Shown here: piece after piece, positions 50,893 through 61,091 of the stretch
Layout: every line of letters begins with the position of its first letter
Numbering within the stretch: position 1 is the first letter of the stretch
Assembly (NCBI GenBank): GCA_963678215.1
Contig: OY782758.1
Location: 2,356,001 to 2,420,000, forward strand
DNA length: 64,000 nt
Origin: Thiobius zoothamnicola
Lineage (GTDB): Bacteria > Pseudomonadota > Gammaproteobacteria > Chromatiales > Chromatiaceae
Direction of reading: 5' to 3'
Notes under the pieces: model-generated
What the model was told of the DNA's origin: nothing
Seen by the model: the letters and a program-made list of their open reading frames with translations, nothing else
Databases searched by the model: none
Made by a program: the position numbers and the translations under genes

Positions 50893-53800
50893 TCAAACCT
50901 CATACGCCAGATTCGGTCCCAGCCACTTTTCTACCTCTTCAACCTCCATGCCTTTCCGCCTGGCGTAATCTTCAATCTGGTCTTTGTTGATTTTGCCAAT
51001 GGCGAAATAGCGCGCATCAGGATGAGCGAAGTACAAACCACTTACCGCCGCCGTTGGTGACATGGCTTTGGACTCGGTCAACCAGATGCCGGTATTGGCT
51101 TCTGCATCCAATAATTCCCACAGCAGGTCTTTTTCGGTGTGGTCGGGTGAGGCGGGATAGCCCATTGCCGGGCGGATGCCTTGGTAAGCTTCGGCGATCA
51201 GTTGATCCTTGCCGAGTTTTTCATTCATCGCATAGCCCCAGAGTTCGGTGCGGACTTTTTTGTGCAGCCATTCGGTTAATGCTTCGGCCAGCCGGTCAGC
51301 AAGTGCTTTGAGCATAATGCTTTGGTAGTCGTCATGATCCGCTTCAAATTCGGCGAGCTTGTCGTCAATGCCGATACCAGCGGTGGCCGCAAACCCGCCG
51401 ATGTAGTCGGCAATGCCGCTCTCTTGTGGGGCGATGTAATCGGCCAGAGATTCATTGTAGCGTCCCTTAGGGGGTTGCTTGGCTGTTGCGTTGCAGCCGC
51501 AGCAGGCCGGGGCATTGTTGGGGGCTTTGGGCTGCTTGCCTTGTTTGCGTAGATTGTGCAGGGTGGTTTTGACCTGTTCCCGTGTCTCATCGGTGTAGAT
51601 TTCGATGTCGTCACCGATGGCATTGGCGGGGAACAGACCAACGACGGCATTTGCGCTGAGCCATTTCTCGTGGATGATTTTCTCCAGCATGGCTTGCGCG
51701 TCGGCATACAATTTGCGCGCTTCTGTACCCTTTTCGGCATCATCCAGTATTTTGGGGAAGCGTCCTTTCAGTTGCCAGGCATGGAAGAAGAATGTCCAGT
51801 CGATGTAAGGGACGATTTCACTCAGGTCGATATCTTTGAGTACGGTCAACCCTAACCGGGCCGGGCAGGTGATTTCGGTGGCCGCCCAATCGATAGGGGT
51901 TTTATTGGCTTGAGCTTCAGCCAGCGGAATGTTGTTTTTGGCTTCGTTTTTGGCGGCGCGCCGTTCACGGACCTGGTCGTATTCGTCGCGTAAACCGGTT
52001 AAGAAGTTGGGTTTTTGCGCGTCGGACAGCAGTGTGGAAGCCACGCCCACGGCGCGGGACGCATCCGCCACATAAACCACGCCATGCTCGTATTGGGGTT
52101 CGATTTTGACGGCGGTATGCGCCTTGGAGGTGGTTGCGCCGCCAATCATTAAGGGGATATCAAAGCCTTGGCGGGTCATTTCTTTGGCGACATGCACCAT
52201 TTCATCAAGCGATGGCGTGATCAGACCGGACAGGCCGATGATGTCCACCTGTTGATCTTTGGCGGTTTGCAAAATGGTTTCGGCGGGTACCATCACGCCC
52301 AGGTCAATGACTTCGTAGTTGTTACATTGCAGCACCACGCCGACAATGTTTTTGCCGATGTCATGTACATCGCCTTTTACCGTTGCCATTAAAATTTTGC
52401 CATTGGTTTCGATGCCGCCTTGTTCTAATAGCTGGGCTTTTTCCGCTTCCAGATAAGGCTCCAGATAGGCGACGGCTTTTTTCATCACGCGCGCCGATTT
52501 GACCACTTGTGGCAGGAACATTTTACCGGCGCCAAACAGGTCGCCGACGACATTCATGCCATCCATCAGTGGACCTTCGATGACATGCAGAGGGCGTTCG
52601 ACAGTTTGGCGCGCGGCTTCGGTATCTTCGTCGATATATTCGGTGATGCCTTTGACGAGGGCATGCTCCAGGCGTTTGTTGACTGGCCAGGCACGCCATG
52701 CCAAGTCTTCGGTTTTTTCCGTCGTTGCACCTGTTCCGGCGAATTGTGGTGCGATTTCAACCAGGCGCTCGCCTGCTTCCGGGTCGCGGTTCAAAACCAC
52801 ATCTTCAACCGCATCGCGTAATGCCGGTGGCAAATCATCATACACGGCCAGTTGACCAGCGTTGACAATGCCCATGTCCATACCAGCCTGGATGGCGTGA
52901 TACAGAAAGACGGCGTGGATCGCTTCGCGCACCGGGTTGTTGCCACGGAATGAGAAGGAGACGTTGGAGACGCCGCCCGAGATCATGGCATGTGGTAGCG
53001 TATTTTTGATGTCGCGCGTCGCTTCAATGAAGTCCACCCCATAGTTGTTGTGTTCTTCAATCCCGGTGGCGACGGCAAAGATGTTGGGGTCGAAGATGAT
53101 GTCTTCAGGCGGGAAGCCGATTTCATCCACCAGAATGCGATAGGCGCGGGTGCAGATCTCAACTTTGCGTGCCTGGGTGTCGGCCTGACCGGTTTCGTCA
53201 AACGCCATCACGATGATGGCGGCACCATAGCGGCGGCAGAGTTTGGCTTGTGCGCGGAATTTGTCTTCGCCTTCTTTCATCGAAATGGAGTTGACGATGG
53301 GTTTGCCCTGTGAACATTTCAGGCCAGCTTCAATGATGTCCCATTTGGATGAGTCAATCATCAGCGGGACTTTGGCGATTTCCGGCTCGGAAGCGATTAA
53401 ATTCAAAAAGCGCACCATGGCGGCTTCGCCATCCAGCATACCTTCGTCCATGTTGACATCGACAATCTGTGCACCGTTTTCAACTTGGTTGCGGCAGATG
53501 TCCAGCGCTTCTTCGTATTCTTCGTTCAGAATCAGGCGCTTGAATTTGGCCGAACCGGTCACGTTGGCGCGCTCGCCGACATTCACAAACAAGGATGTCT
53601 TGCCAATATTCAACGGTTCCAGGCCGGATAGGCGACATTCGGTGCCGATGGTTGGTTTTTTTCTTGGCGCAATGCCTTCAACCGCCTGGGCGATTGCCGC
53701 AATATGGTCGGGTGCTGAGCCGCAACAACCGCCGATGATGTTCACAAAACCGCTTTGCGCCCATTCAGCGACTTGGGTCGCCATGCCTTCTGGCGTTAAG

Positions 53801-54639
53801 TCGTATTCACCGAATTCATTGGGCAGACCGGCATTGGGGTGTGCATTCACATAGCACTCGGCGATGCGGGACATTTCTTCAACATATTGGCGCAATAGAT
53901 CGGGTCCCAAGGCGCAGTTCAAACCAATGGATAGGGGTTTGGCGTGGCGCAGGCTGTTGTAGAAGGCTTCGGTGGTTTGGCCGGACAAGGTGCGCCCTGA
54001 GGCATCCGTGATGGTGCCGGAGATCATGATCGGCAACCGAATTCGGTTGTCATCAAAGTATTTTTCGATGGCGAATAATGCCGCTTTGGCGTTCAGGGTA
54101 TCGAAAATCGTTTCGACCAGCAGGATATCCACGTCGCCTTGCACCAAGGCATCTGTCGATTCGTAATATTGCTCGACCAATTCATCAAATGAGATGTTGC
54201 GGAAGCCCGGGTCATTCACGTCCGGTGAAATTGATAAAGTGCGGCTGGTTGGGCCAAGCACCCCGGCGACAAAACGCGGCTTGTCTGGCGTGCTGTATTT
54301 GTCACAGGCTTCACGCGCCAGGCGTGCGGCGGCCAGATTGATTTCATGGGCGAATGCTTCCATCTCGTAATCCGACATGGACACCCGTGTGCCGTTGAAG
54401 GTGTTGGTCTCAACGATATCGCAGCCAGCTTCCAGGTATTGTTCGTGGATGTTGCGAATGATGTCGGGCTGGGTGAGAGCCAGCAGGTCGTTATTCCCTT
54501 TCAGATCAATGTGCCAATCGGCAAAGCGCTCGCCGCGATAATCCGCTTCCTCCAATTTATGACGCTGGATCATGGTGCCCATAGCGCCATCGAGAATCAA
54601 AATGCGTTGTTCCATCAAAGTTTCAAGTTGTTGCTTCAT
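50893..54639 (-). CDS. metH: Cobalamin-dependent methionine synthase
   Basis: Transfers a methyl group from methyltetrahydrofolate to homocysteine through cobalamin. The 1248-residue protein has all four modules. Homocysteine domain (about 1-330; LDGAMGTMIQRHKLEEADYR, zinc cysteines in IGGCCGSAPDH). Pterin domain (about 345-610; VGERANVTGSAKFKRLI). Cobalamin domain with axial His (about 650-880; VKGDVHDIGKNIVGVVLQC). C-terminal SAM activation domain (RPAMGYPASPDHTEKDLL, and IWLTESKAMSPTAAVSGLYF). It partners metabolically with metY. No cobalamin or SAM riboswitch is visible in the 100-bp upstream gap. An unusual Cys-rich insert CCGCNATAKQPPKGRYNE lies in the activation-domain region. Confidence 0.96.
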   Translation of the reverse strand: MKQQLETLMEQRILILDGAMGTMIQRHKLEEADYRGERFADWHIDLKGNNDLLALTQPDIIRNIHEQYLEAGCDIVETNTFNGTRVSMSDYEMEAFAHEINLAAARLAREACDKYSTPDKPRFVAGVLGPTSRTLSISPDVNDPGFRNISFDELVEQYYESTDALVQGDVDILLVETIFDTLNAKAALFAIEKYFDDNRIRLPIMISGTITDASGRTLSGQTTEAFYNSLRHAKPLSIGLNCALGPDLLRQYVEEMSRIAECYVNAHPNAGLPNEFGEYDLTPEGMATQVAEWAQSGFVNIIGGCCGSAPDHIAAIAQAVEGIAPRKKPTIGTECRLSGLEPLNIGKTSLFVNVGERANVTGSAKFKRLILNEEYEEALDICRNQVENGAQIVDVNMDEGMLDGEAAMVRFLNLIASEPEIAKVPLMIDSSKWDIIEAGLKCSQGKPIVNSISMKEGEDKFRAQAKLCRRYGAAIIVMAFDETGQADTQARKVEICTRAYRILVDEIGFPPEDIIFDPNIFAVATGIEEHNNYGVDFIEATRDIKNTLPHAMISGGVSNVSFSFRGNNPVREAIHAVFLYHAIQAGMDMGIVNAGQLAVYDDLPPALRDAVEDVVLNRDPEAGERLVEIAPQFAGTGATTEKTEDLAWRAWPVNKRLEHALVKGITEYIDEDTEAARQTVERPLHVIEGPLMDGMNVVGDLFGAGKMFLPQVVKSARVMKKAVAYLEPYLEAEKAQLLEQGGIETNGKILMATVKGDVHDIGKNIVGVVLQCNNYEVIDLGVMVPAETILQTAKDQQVDIIGLSGLITPSLDEMVHVAKEMTRQGFDIPLMIGGATTSKAHTAVKIEPQYEHGVVYVADASRAVGVASTLLSDAQKPNFLTGLRDEYDQVRERRAAKNEAKNNIPLAEAQANKTPIDWAATEITCPARLGLTVLKDIDLSEIVPYIDWTFFFHAWQLKGRFPKILDDAEKGTEARKLYADAQAMLEKIIHEKWLSANAVVGLFPANAIGDDIEIYTDETREQVKTTLHNLRKQGKQPKAPNNAPACCGCNATAKQPPKGRYNESLADYIAPQESGIADYIGGFAATAGIGIDDKLAEFEADHDDYQSIMLKALADRLAEALTEWLHKKVRTELWGYAMNEKLGKDQLIAEAYQGIRPAMGYPASPDHTEKDLLWELLDAEANTGIWLTESKAMSPTAAVSGLYFAHPDARYFAIGKINKDQIEDYARRKGMEVEEVEKWLGPNLAYEV

Positions 54640-54742
54640 ATCCTGAGGTCTTGCGCTTTGTTGATACGGGTTAAGGCGTGATTATACGGATTTTGTGGCT
54701 TCATCCTTCTCTAAAATCACCGTGTTGATTAAGGCTTGGCCG

Positions 54743-55861
54743 TCAGAATTTAGCCGGCGACAGTTGTTGTATGGCTTGTATGCGATGTTGTGCCAGCGCC
54801 TGACCCAAGGCAGGGCCATGAAATCCTTGGGCCTTCAATGATGCAATATCAACGTCAGCAGCGACTTGTCGTGCCTGGTTGATGGTTTCCAATAGGACCA
54901 AGTGTTCCGATTGAGCTTGCAGCACCTGCATGACGTGTATGAATTGTTCGCCCTGACGCCATGCGCGATGTCGGTGTAAAAAATCATACAGATTTTCTGC
55001 CGAATTTCCTCGCCAGGCGGCCAGGTTTGACCAGGCGGTTCGGGCATCATGCAACAGTTGTGCGAAACGTTTTTCCAGCACTGAATCCAGCCAATCAGGC
55101 AGAGTGGTTTTTAGCCATAATGCGGCAAACCGCACAGTCGGTTGGTCGCTCAGTTGGCAGGCCTGACGCAATGCATGGCATGTTGAATGGTCGGGTTTTG
55201 TGTGATCCGGGTGGCTTGGCGGCGCTTCAGTCCAATCAGGGCATAATTGGGCCAATCCACCGCAGCCGTTAAGCACGTCAAAGAAACGCCAGGGTTGTTG
55301 GTAAGCCAGCGCTTTTTTCATCTCCCGCCAGATGCGCTCTGGTTTGAGTTCGGCAATCGCGTCATCGGCGACCATTTGCCGCATCAGCCGATGTGTTGCA
55401 TGGGTGACGCGAAAACCGCAATGGCCCAGCTTGGCGGCGAAGCGCGCAACACGCAGCAAACGTACGGGATCTTCCGTGAAGGCCGGGCTGATATGACGTA
55501 AACAACCATTACGCAGATCGTCCTGACCGTTGAACGGATCGGTCAGCTTGCCTTGTGCGTCTTGCGCAATCGCGTTGATGGTCAGGTCACGCCGGATCAG
55601 GTCCTGCTCCAGCGTGATGTGCGGATCGGCTGCAACGGTGAAACCGCGATAACCAGCGCCAGTTTTGATTTCGCGGCGTGCCAAAGCATATTCTTCCCCG
55701 GTTTTGGGGTGGTGGAATACCGGGAAATTGGAGTCAATCTGGCGGAAACCCTGAGCTGACATTTGCGCCGGGGTTGCGCCTGTCACCACCCAGTCGCGTT
55801 CCGTGACCGGTAGATCAAGCAAAGCATCGCGTACGGCACCGCCGACCAGATAAATCTTCAA
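54743..55861 (-). CDS. cca: CCA-adding enzyme (tRNA nucleotidyltransferase)
   Basis: Adds or repairs the 3' CCA of tRNAs. The 372-residue class II enzyme starts MKIYLVGGAVRDALLDLPVT, then ERDWVVTGATPAQM (catalytic acidic pair region), RRDLTINAIAQD and LTDPFNGQDDLRNGCLRHIS, FTEDPVRLLRVARFAAKLG. The C-terminal part is shorter than the 412-residue E. coli enzyme, and the HD phosphohydrolase motif is degenerate (HPDHTKPDHSTCHA), so phosphatase activity is doubtful. It lies downstream of the SPOR-domain gene, 61 bp apart. Confidence 0.93.
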   Translation of the reverse strand: MKIYLVGGAVRDALLDLPVTERDWVVTGATPAQMSAQGFRQIDSNFPVFHHPKTGEEYALARREIKTGAGYRGFTVAADPHITLEQDLIRRDLTINAIAQDAQGKLTDPFNGQDDLRNGCLRHISPAFTEDPVRLLRVARFAAKLGHCGFRVTHATHRLMRQMVADDAIAELKPERIWREMKKALAYQQPWRFFDVLNGCGGLAQLCPDWTEAPPSHPDHTKPDHSTCHALRQACQLSDQPTVRFAALWLKTTLPDWLDSVLEKRFAQLLHDARTAWSNLAAWRGNSAENLYDFLHRHRAWRQGEQFIHVMQVLQAQSEHLVLLETINQARQVAADVDIASLKAQGFHGPALGQALAQHRIQAIQQLSPAKF

Positions 55862-55922
55862 TGCCTGTTCCCCGGTTTCTTTTGCAGCGCCTGATGGCTG
55901 ATAAGGGAGGAGGTCGTTTTAA

Positions 55923-56660
55923 TCAAGGTTTGAATTTCCAAAGATAAGTATCTTTGGACAGGCCGTCTTTAATCGCCCTGGATTTCAAGGCTTTGGCATC
56001 CTCCAAAGTCAGCCACGAACCGATCATCACGCTGTGATGGTTGTTATTTTTTAAAGGTGGGAAAACCTTGGCGGTATAGCCTTGGTCTTTGAGACGGGCG
56101 GCATGTTTTTGAGCGGCATGTTCGGCTTTGTGCGACCCGCTAACGACAAACCATCCATTGTTGGTTTGGCCAGTGAATCCATACCAGATTTTTGAAAGGG
56201 CGTTGAATTCGCGGTGGATGCCTTTGGTGATTGAATCGCCATTTTCGGCATGCGCCGTGGAGAAAAGTTGGAATGTTTTTTCATACTTAATACTGGATGT
56301 ATTTGAGGTTGCGGGGGGTGGTGTGGTTTTTTCCTCTATCTGTTGGTTTTGCAGATCCTGTTTTGCGACGCCTAATGCTTCTTCGGCACCTTTGAGTGAG
56401 TTACCGTTGATATAACCGACGACCATGGCGGGAGCCATAATGCCAATCTGTAGCGCTTTCTTCATGTCGGTTTCTGCATTGATCCATACAAACAAAATAC
56501 CCAACATAATGAGCAGTATCGCTTTTACGGTATAGCCAGCGAAAATCAAAGGGTCAAATCCTTGAAACAGGGTGGCGGCGTTTGTGTTGATTAAGTTAAT
56601 CAGAATAGGCAGAGATCCTCCGATGCCGCCTATGATGAGTGCGCTTTTATTTGACATCAT
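55923..56660 (-). CDS. SPOR-domain membrane protein
   Basis: A 245-residue protein with hydrophobic segments near the N-terminus (ALIIGGIGGSLPILINLI, GYTVKAILLIMLGILFVWI, IGIMAPAMVVGYI), a Pro/Thr-rich linker (KTTPPPATSNTSS) and a C-terminal SPOR-like repeat (GWFVVSGSHKAEHAAQKHAA and SVMIGSWLTLEDAKALKSRA). SPOR domains bind denuded septal peptidoglycan, so a cell-envelope role is likely. I start at the ATG at 56660, with GGTGA just upstream; a start at 56714 has no ribosome binding site. Confidence 0.75.
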   Translation of the reverse strand: MMSNKSALIIGGIGGSLPILINLINTNAATLFQGFDPLIFAGYTVKAILLIMLGILFVWINAETDMKKALQIGIMAPAMVVGYINGNSLKGAEEALGVAKQDLQNQQIEEKTTPPPATSNTSSIKYEKTFQLFSTAHAENGDSITKGIHREFNALSKIWYGFTGQTNNGWFVVSGSHKAEHAAQKHAARLKDQGYTAKVFPPLKNNNHHSVMIGSWLTLEDAKALKSRAIKDGLSKDTYLWKFKP

Positions 56661-56829
56661 AATTTCACCATGGGTTTTGAAGCGTCTGCGCCCATTCAGT
56701 ATGGCGTCAGACATTGTTTTGATTGATTGATGATATGTGCAAATTTCTGGCGCGCCAGTTCATAATCGCACGGTTTACTGGTGCGTTAGTCGATTGTTGG
56801 ATTCCGTGATTGGCGGAATGCGTGTGTTT

Positions 56830-58647
56830 TCAGGTTGATCCGTTTTCTGGTTGTTTTTCGCGTTCGCGCCGCTGTAATTCCCACATGTCGTAATAAAGAC
56901 CTCGCGCGGCGAATAATTCGGCGTGTGTGCCTTGCTCGACAATATGGCCCTGATCCATCACCAGGATTTGATCGGCATCCACCACAGTGGAAAGTCGGTG
57001 CGCAATCACCAGAGTGGTGTGTTCGGCGGCGACTTCGGCCAGGGTTTGTTGAATGCGTTGTTCGGTCTGGCTGTCGAGCGATGAGGTGGCCTCGTCGAAC
57101 ACTAAAATTCTGGGTTTTTTCAGCATGGCGCGGGCGATGGCCACGCGTTGTTTCTCGCCGCCGGATAATTTCAATCCGCGCTCGCCGACCACTGTTTGCC
57201 AGCCATCCGGCAGGCTGTTGATGAAATCAGCGATGTGCGCCATACGTGCGGCTTGTTCGACCTCGGCTTGGGTGGCGTCCGGTCGTCCATATGCGATGTT
57301 GTAATAAACGGTCTCGTTAAACAACACGGTATCTTGCGGCACGATGCCGATGGCGTTGCGCAGGCTGTCCTGCGTGATTTGACGAATGTCCTGGCCATCA
57401 ATTTGGATATCGCCGGATTGCGGGTCGTAAAAGCGGTACAGCAGACGTGACAGGGTCGATTTGCCCGCGCCGCTGTGGCCGACCACTGCCACCTTGTAGC
57501 CTGCCTGGATCTCAAAACTGATTTGGTGCAGGATTGGTCGATCCAATTGATAGGCGAAATTCACCGCGTCAAAGCGTACATGGCCTTGCTGAATTTGTAA
57601 GGGGCGCGCTTCTTTGGCGTCGGTCACTTCGGTCTTGGTGTCCAGTAGTTTAAAGATCAGATCCATGTCGGCAAGCGAATATTTGATTTGACGGTATACG
57701 ATGCCGAGAAAACCGAGCGGGATGAACAGTTGCAGCAGAAAAGCGTTCACCAGCACGAGATCGCCAATGCTCATTTCACCACGCGAGACGGCATCGGCGG
57801 CCAGGAACATCATCAGGGTGACGCCCAATGCAATGACTGCGCCCTGACCGAAGTTGAGCAGCGACATGGAGCTTTGGCTTTTGACCGCCCAATGTTCCCA
57901 ATCGCTCAGGGTTTCATCGTAGCGTTTCAGTTCCAGTTGTTCGTTGTTGAAGTATTTGACCGTTTCATAATTGATCAAGCTATCAAACGCAATGCTGTTG
58001 GCCTGCGAGTCAAACCGATTCATATGGTGGCGGAAATCCATACGCCATTCGGTGACGGCGAAGGTAAACAGCATGTACGCGATGACCGAGCCGAACATGG
58101 CCAGCGTAAAGATCGCGTCGTACTGTTGCAGCATGATGAGCGCGATCATCGAGAATTCGATTGCGATGGGCAAAATGCTGAACGCCATGTAATTTAAAAT
58201 CTGGCTGACGGATCGGGCGCCGCGCTCTAAATCTCGGCTGATCGCGCCCGTTTTGCGCTCCAGGTGGAAGCGTAATGAAAGCTGATGCAAATGCGCCAGC
58301 ACGCGGGTGGACAGGCGCCGCATCGCGCGATAGCGCACCTTGGCGAACACGACATCGCGCAGTTCGTTAAACAGACTGCTGGCCAGCTTCAATGCGCCAT
58401 ATGCCGCCAGCAATGTGAGCGGCAGCGCCATGATCAACTGTCCGGTTGAGGCTTTTTCGTAATAATCGACAATGTCTTTGAGCACCAGAGGCACGCCGAC
58501 ATTCGCCGCTTTTGACAACACCAGGCAGGCGAGGGCGAATAAGGCGCGTCCTCGGAATTCCCAGAGAAAAGGTAAGATGCCACGCAAGTTGCGCCAATCT
58601 CGACGGTTTTTATGGACTTGCGGGGGAATGGAGGTAGCGTGGTTCAT
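56830..58647 (-). CDS. Atm1-type ABC exporter (half transporter)
   Basis: A 605-residue homodimeric exporter. Six membrane helices lie in residues 25-310 (FALACLVLSKAANVGVPLVL onward). Family segments include LRFHLERKTGAISRDLERG and SIAFDSLINYETVKYFNNE, the Atm1/HMT1 signatures. The ATPase has Walker A VVGHSGAGKSTLSRLLYRF, Q-loop IGIVPQDTVLFNETVYYNIA, signature KLSGGEKQRVAIARAML, Walker B RILVFDEATSSLD and the H-loop VIAHRLSTV. Atm1 proteins export glutathione-sulfur species or metal-thiolates and support Fe-S assembly and metal tolerance. It is monocistronic here. Confidence 0.92.
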   Translation of the reverse strand: MNHATSIPPQVHKNRRDWRNLRGILPFLWEFRGRALFALACLVLSKAANVGVPLVLKDIVDYYEKASTGQLIMALPLTLLAAYGALKLASSLFNELRDVVFAKVRYRAMRRLSTRVLAHLHQLSLRFHLERKTGAISRDLERGARSVSQILNYMAFSILPIAIEFSMIALIMLQQYDAIFTLAMFGSVIAYMLFTFAVTEWRMDFRHHMNRFDSQANSIAFDSLINYETVKYFNNEQLELKRYDETLSDWEHWAVKSQSSMSLLNFGQGAVIALGVTLMMFLAADAVSRGEMSIGDLVLVNAFLLQLFIPLGFLGIVYRQIKYSLADMDLIFKLLDTKTEVTDAKEARPLQIQQGHVRFDAVNFAYQLDRPILHQISFEIQAGYKVAVVGHSGAGKSTLSRLLYRFYDPQSGDIQIDGQDIRQITQDSLRNAIGIVPQDTVLFNETVYYNIAYGRPDATQAEVEQAARMAHIADFINSLPDGWQTVVGERGLKLSGGEKQRVAIARAMLKKPRILVFDEATSSLDSQTEQRIQQTLAEVAAEHTTLVIAHRLSTVVDADQILVMDQGHIVEQGTHAELFAARGLYYDMWELQRREREKQPENGST

Positions 58648-58881
58648 AGTGAGTGAAATGATTGGGAGAATGTGGCGTGATGATGGATTTCTGGGGCGGG
58701 ACGCCGCAGTGTATAGCGGAATTCGGTGAGCATGACGCTCAGCCTAGCATAAAGGCGTTATGCGCCATGTTGTTCAGACGTTTTTATTACTGTGATGCCG
58801 AGTGAGACATGTGGAGAGGCTTTAAGGTCAGTGGAAGCGTATCCATGCGTATTGATCAAACCAACGAATGAGGAGGTAATC

Positions 58882-59148
58882 TTGTTAGATCCTATGGAAA
58901 AAGATGCGGCGATTGAAGTGGCTTCAACATTGCTGGCTCATATTTTCCGGTATGAGAAAAAGTTCGGTGCTGATGAGCAGACAGCGGCTGATGAAAAAAG
59001 CGTCTTGGATTTTAAACATCAAATTCGTTTTGATGATGAAAATATGACTTGGGATGAGGTGTTGGCTTTTAGCAGGAAATGGTTGCCTAAATATCCGGCA
59101 GAACCTGTTCGGCGCGTATTGGTTAGCCAGCCAGTGAACAAAAAATGA
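58882..59148 (+). CDS. Probable antitoxin of the adjacent zeta-type toxin
   Basis: An 88-residue acidic protein of unknown family: PMEKDAAIEVASTLLAHIFR, then EKKFGADEQTAADEKSVLDF and MTWDEVLAFSRKWLPKYPAE. It overlaps the zeta-toxin start by 4 nt (ATGA), the typical antitoxin-first arrangement. It does not look like the classical epsilon antitoxin. I chose a TTG start at 58882 because AGGAGG lies 5 bases upstream; an ATG 12 bases later and a longer frame from 58792 are alternatives. Confidence 0.65.
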   Translation: MLDPMEKDAAIEVASTLLAHIFRYEKKFGADEQTAADEKSVLDFKHQIRFDDENMTWDEVLAFSRKWLPKYPAEPVRRVLVSQPVNKK

Positions 59149-60002
59149 AACATATTGAACGCGACATTTTTGATAAAAAGATCTGGCCTCATCTCACGGT
59201 AAAAAATCCCCAACCTTCCAATTCTCCTCACCTGTATGTATTGGGCGGTCAGCCCGGTGCGGGTAAATCCCAATTGGAGAAACCGATCAAAAAATATCAT
59301 GGCGCGGATTTTGTCAGTATCAATGGCGATGAGTTTCGCAAATTTCATCCCCATTTTGATGCGATAGAAAAGCAATACGGTATTGAGTCGAGCCATCATA
59401 CTGCCGAATTTTCAGGGAAAATGACGGGCATGGCTTTGCAAAAAGCTCGGGACGAAAAACTGCATGTTCTGGTGGAGGGTACGTTCCGAACCGTAGAAAC
59501 GCCGCTTAAGACGCTGGAAGACTTTCAGTCGGCTGGTTATCAAACCACCGTAATGATCGCCACCTGTCCGAAAGAGGTTTCCTGGAGCAGTACATTGTCA
59601 CGTTACAGCAAGATGGCGCAGGCGAATGTAACGCCAAGGTTCACCCCGAAAGACGCGCATGATGTCGTCATTAATAAGTTGGCTGGAAATGTTGATGAGG
59701 TATTGAGCCGTGGCAAAGTGGGGCAGTTAAAGGTGTTTAACCGTGATGGGCAGCTGTATGATTCTGCGGTTGACCGGCACGTCAAACCCAGCGCAGTGAT
59801 TACGCAGGAAATCCATCGGTCATTGACTGCCAAGGAACATCAGCAAGTGTTGGCTCACTATGCTCAGATGGAAACGGCTCAGCAACATTTGCAGGCTCCT
59901 GCGGTGGAAAAGCAAGCGATTCAAAGCCAGAAAATGGCTTATTTGCTACGCTCGCAAGACAAGACCATGATTAACCAATACCTCAAATTGGCGAAGCTGT
60001 AA
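59145..60002 (+). CDS. Zeta-type toxin (UDP-N-acetylglucosamine kinase family)
   Basis: A 285-residue P-loop kinase. Zeta toxins phosphorylate UDP-GlcNAc and poison cell-wall synthesis. Walker A YVLGGQPGAGKSQLEKPIKK is at about residues 28-47. NGDEFRKFHPHFD follows with the catalytic Asp, then HHTAEFSGKMTGMALQKARD and VLVEGTFRTVETPLKTLED, and the Lid region SWSSTLSRYSKM with arginines. The 80-residue C-terminal tail (from about 205) is helical. Overlap with the gene before it supports a toxin-antitoxin module. Lies between core genes (exporter and tpiA), a small acquired island. Confidence 0.87.
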   Translation: MKHIERDIFDKKIWPHLTVKNPQPSNSPHLYVLGGQPGAGKSQLEKPIKKYHGADFVSINGDEFRKFHPHFDAIEKQYGIESSHHTAEFSGKMTGMALQKARDEKLHVLVEGTFRTVETPLKTLEDFQSAGYQTTVMIATCPKEVSWSSTLSRYSKMAQANVTPRFTPKDAHDVVINKLAGNVDEVLSRGKVGQLKVFNRDGQLYDSAVDRHVKPSAVITQEIHRSLTAKEHQQVLAHYAQMETAQQHLQAPAVEKQAIQSQKMAYLLRSQDKTMINQYLKLAKL

Positions 60003-60216
60003 GAAAGCCTGGAATAGTAGGCAGGGCTTAACCGTGAACTACTCACGGAGTTGGTTGAAAAGCAGGCGCAGCAGATCGAAAAAGCATGATAAGGGAATGG
60101 GATGTCATGATGCTTCAGTCGTCAGTGTATCCAGCTTTTTGCCCAGTGGAATATACATTGCGCCAAACACCTACTCTGGTTTAGAGTATCCGCCCTGTTG
60201 AAAAAGGGGATTAAGT

Positions 60217-60969
60217 ATGCGTCAGCCACTAATTGCTGGTAACTGGAAAATGAATGGTTCACGCGAAAGCGTGAAAGTTTTGCTGGACGGTATTAAGCAT
60301 AGCGTTCATGACGTGAGCACTGCGCAAATGGCGGTTTGTGCGCCGCATATTTTTCTTGGTGATGTACAGGCGCAGCTTGAAAATAGCAAAATTGCCTGGG
60401 GTGGCCAGGATATTTCCGTACATGAGTCTGGAGCTTATACGGGTGAAACCGCAGGCAGCATGTTGGCTGATTATGGCTGTGAATTCGTCATCATCGGCCA
60501 TTCCGAACGTCGCACTTATCATGCGGAAAGTGATCAGTTAGTGGCGGAAAAATTTGCGGCAGCGCGTCAATCAGGCTTAACGCCTATTTTTTGTATTGGC
60601 GAAACCTTACAAGAGCGTGAAAAGCATATCACCGAACAAGTTGTTGCCCGGCAAATTGATGCCGTGATTAACCATTGTGGCGTGAAAATGCTGGGTGAAG
60701 GCGTAGTGGCTTATGAACCCGTATGGGCGATCGGCACTGGGGTGACGGCGACGCCTGATCAAGCGCAAGAAGCTCACAATTTTATTCGTACTAAAATTGC
60801 TGAATTGGATGCAGAAGTTGCGGATGAATTGCGTATCTTGTATGGCGGCAGTATGAATGCTAAAAATGCGGCTGATTTGCTGGCCCAACCGGATATTGAT
60901 GGTGGCCTGATTGGCGGGGCCTCGCTCAAATCCGCTGACTTCATGACAATATGCCAGGCAGCTCAGTAG
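60217..60969 (+). CDS. tpiA: Triosephosphate isomerase
   Basis: Interconverts dihydroxyacetone phosphate and glyceraldehyde 3-phosphate. The 250-residue TIM barrel starts RQPLIAGNWKMNGSRES (catalytic Lys), contains FVIIGHSERRTYH (His) and VVAYEPVWAIGTGVTATPDQ (Glu), and ends with LYGGSMNAKNAADLLAQPD and DGGLIGGASLKSADF. AAAAGGGG precedes the ATG. It is followed by secG and tRNA-Leu, the usual gammaproteobacterial order. Confidence 0.97.
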   Translation: MRQPLIAGNWKMNGSRESVKVLLDGIKHSVHDVSTAQMAVCAPHIFLGDVQAQLENSKIAWGGQDISVHESGAYTGETAGSMLADYGCEFVIIGHSERRTYHAESDQLVAEKFAAARQSGLTPIFCIGETLQEREKHITEQVVARQIDAVINHCGVKMLGEGVVAYEPVWAIGTGVTATPDQAQEAHNFIRTKIAELDAEVADELRILYGGSMNAKNAADLLAQPDIDGGLIGGASLKSADFMTICQAAQ

Positions 60970-61091
60970 TTAGGTTGTAGAACCCACTGAAACAAATGTT
61001 GTCATATTTGTCGCAAGACACATGAGTTTACTCATGCGCCTTGTATAACATGCAGAATAATTGGTCTTAATTTAAGTAAGGTGCGGCTTTA

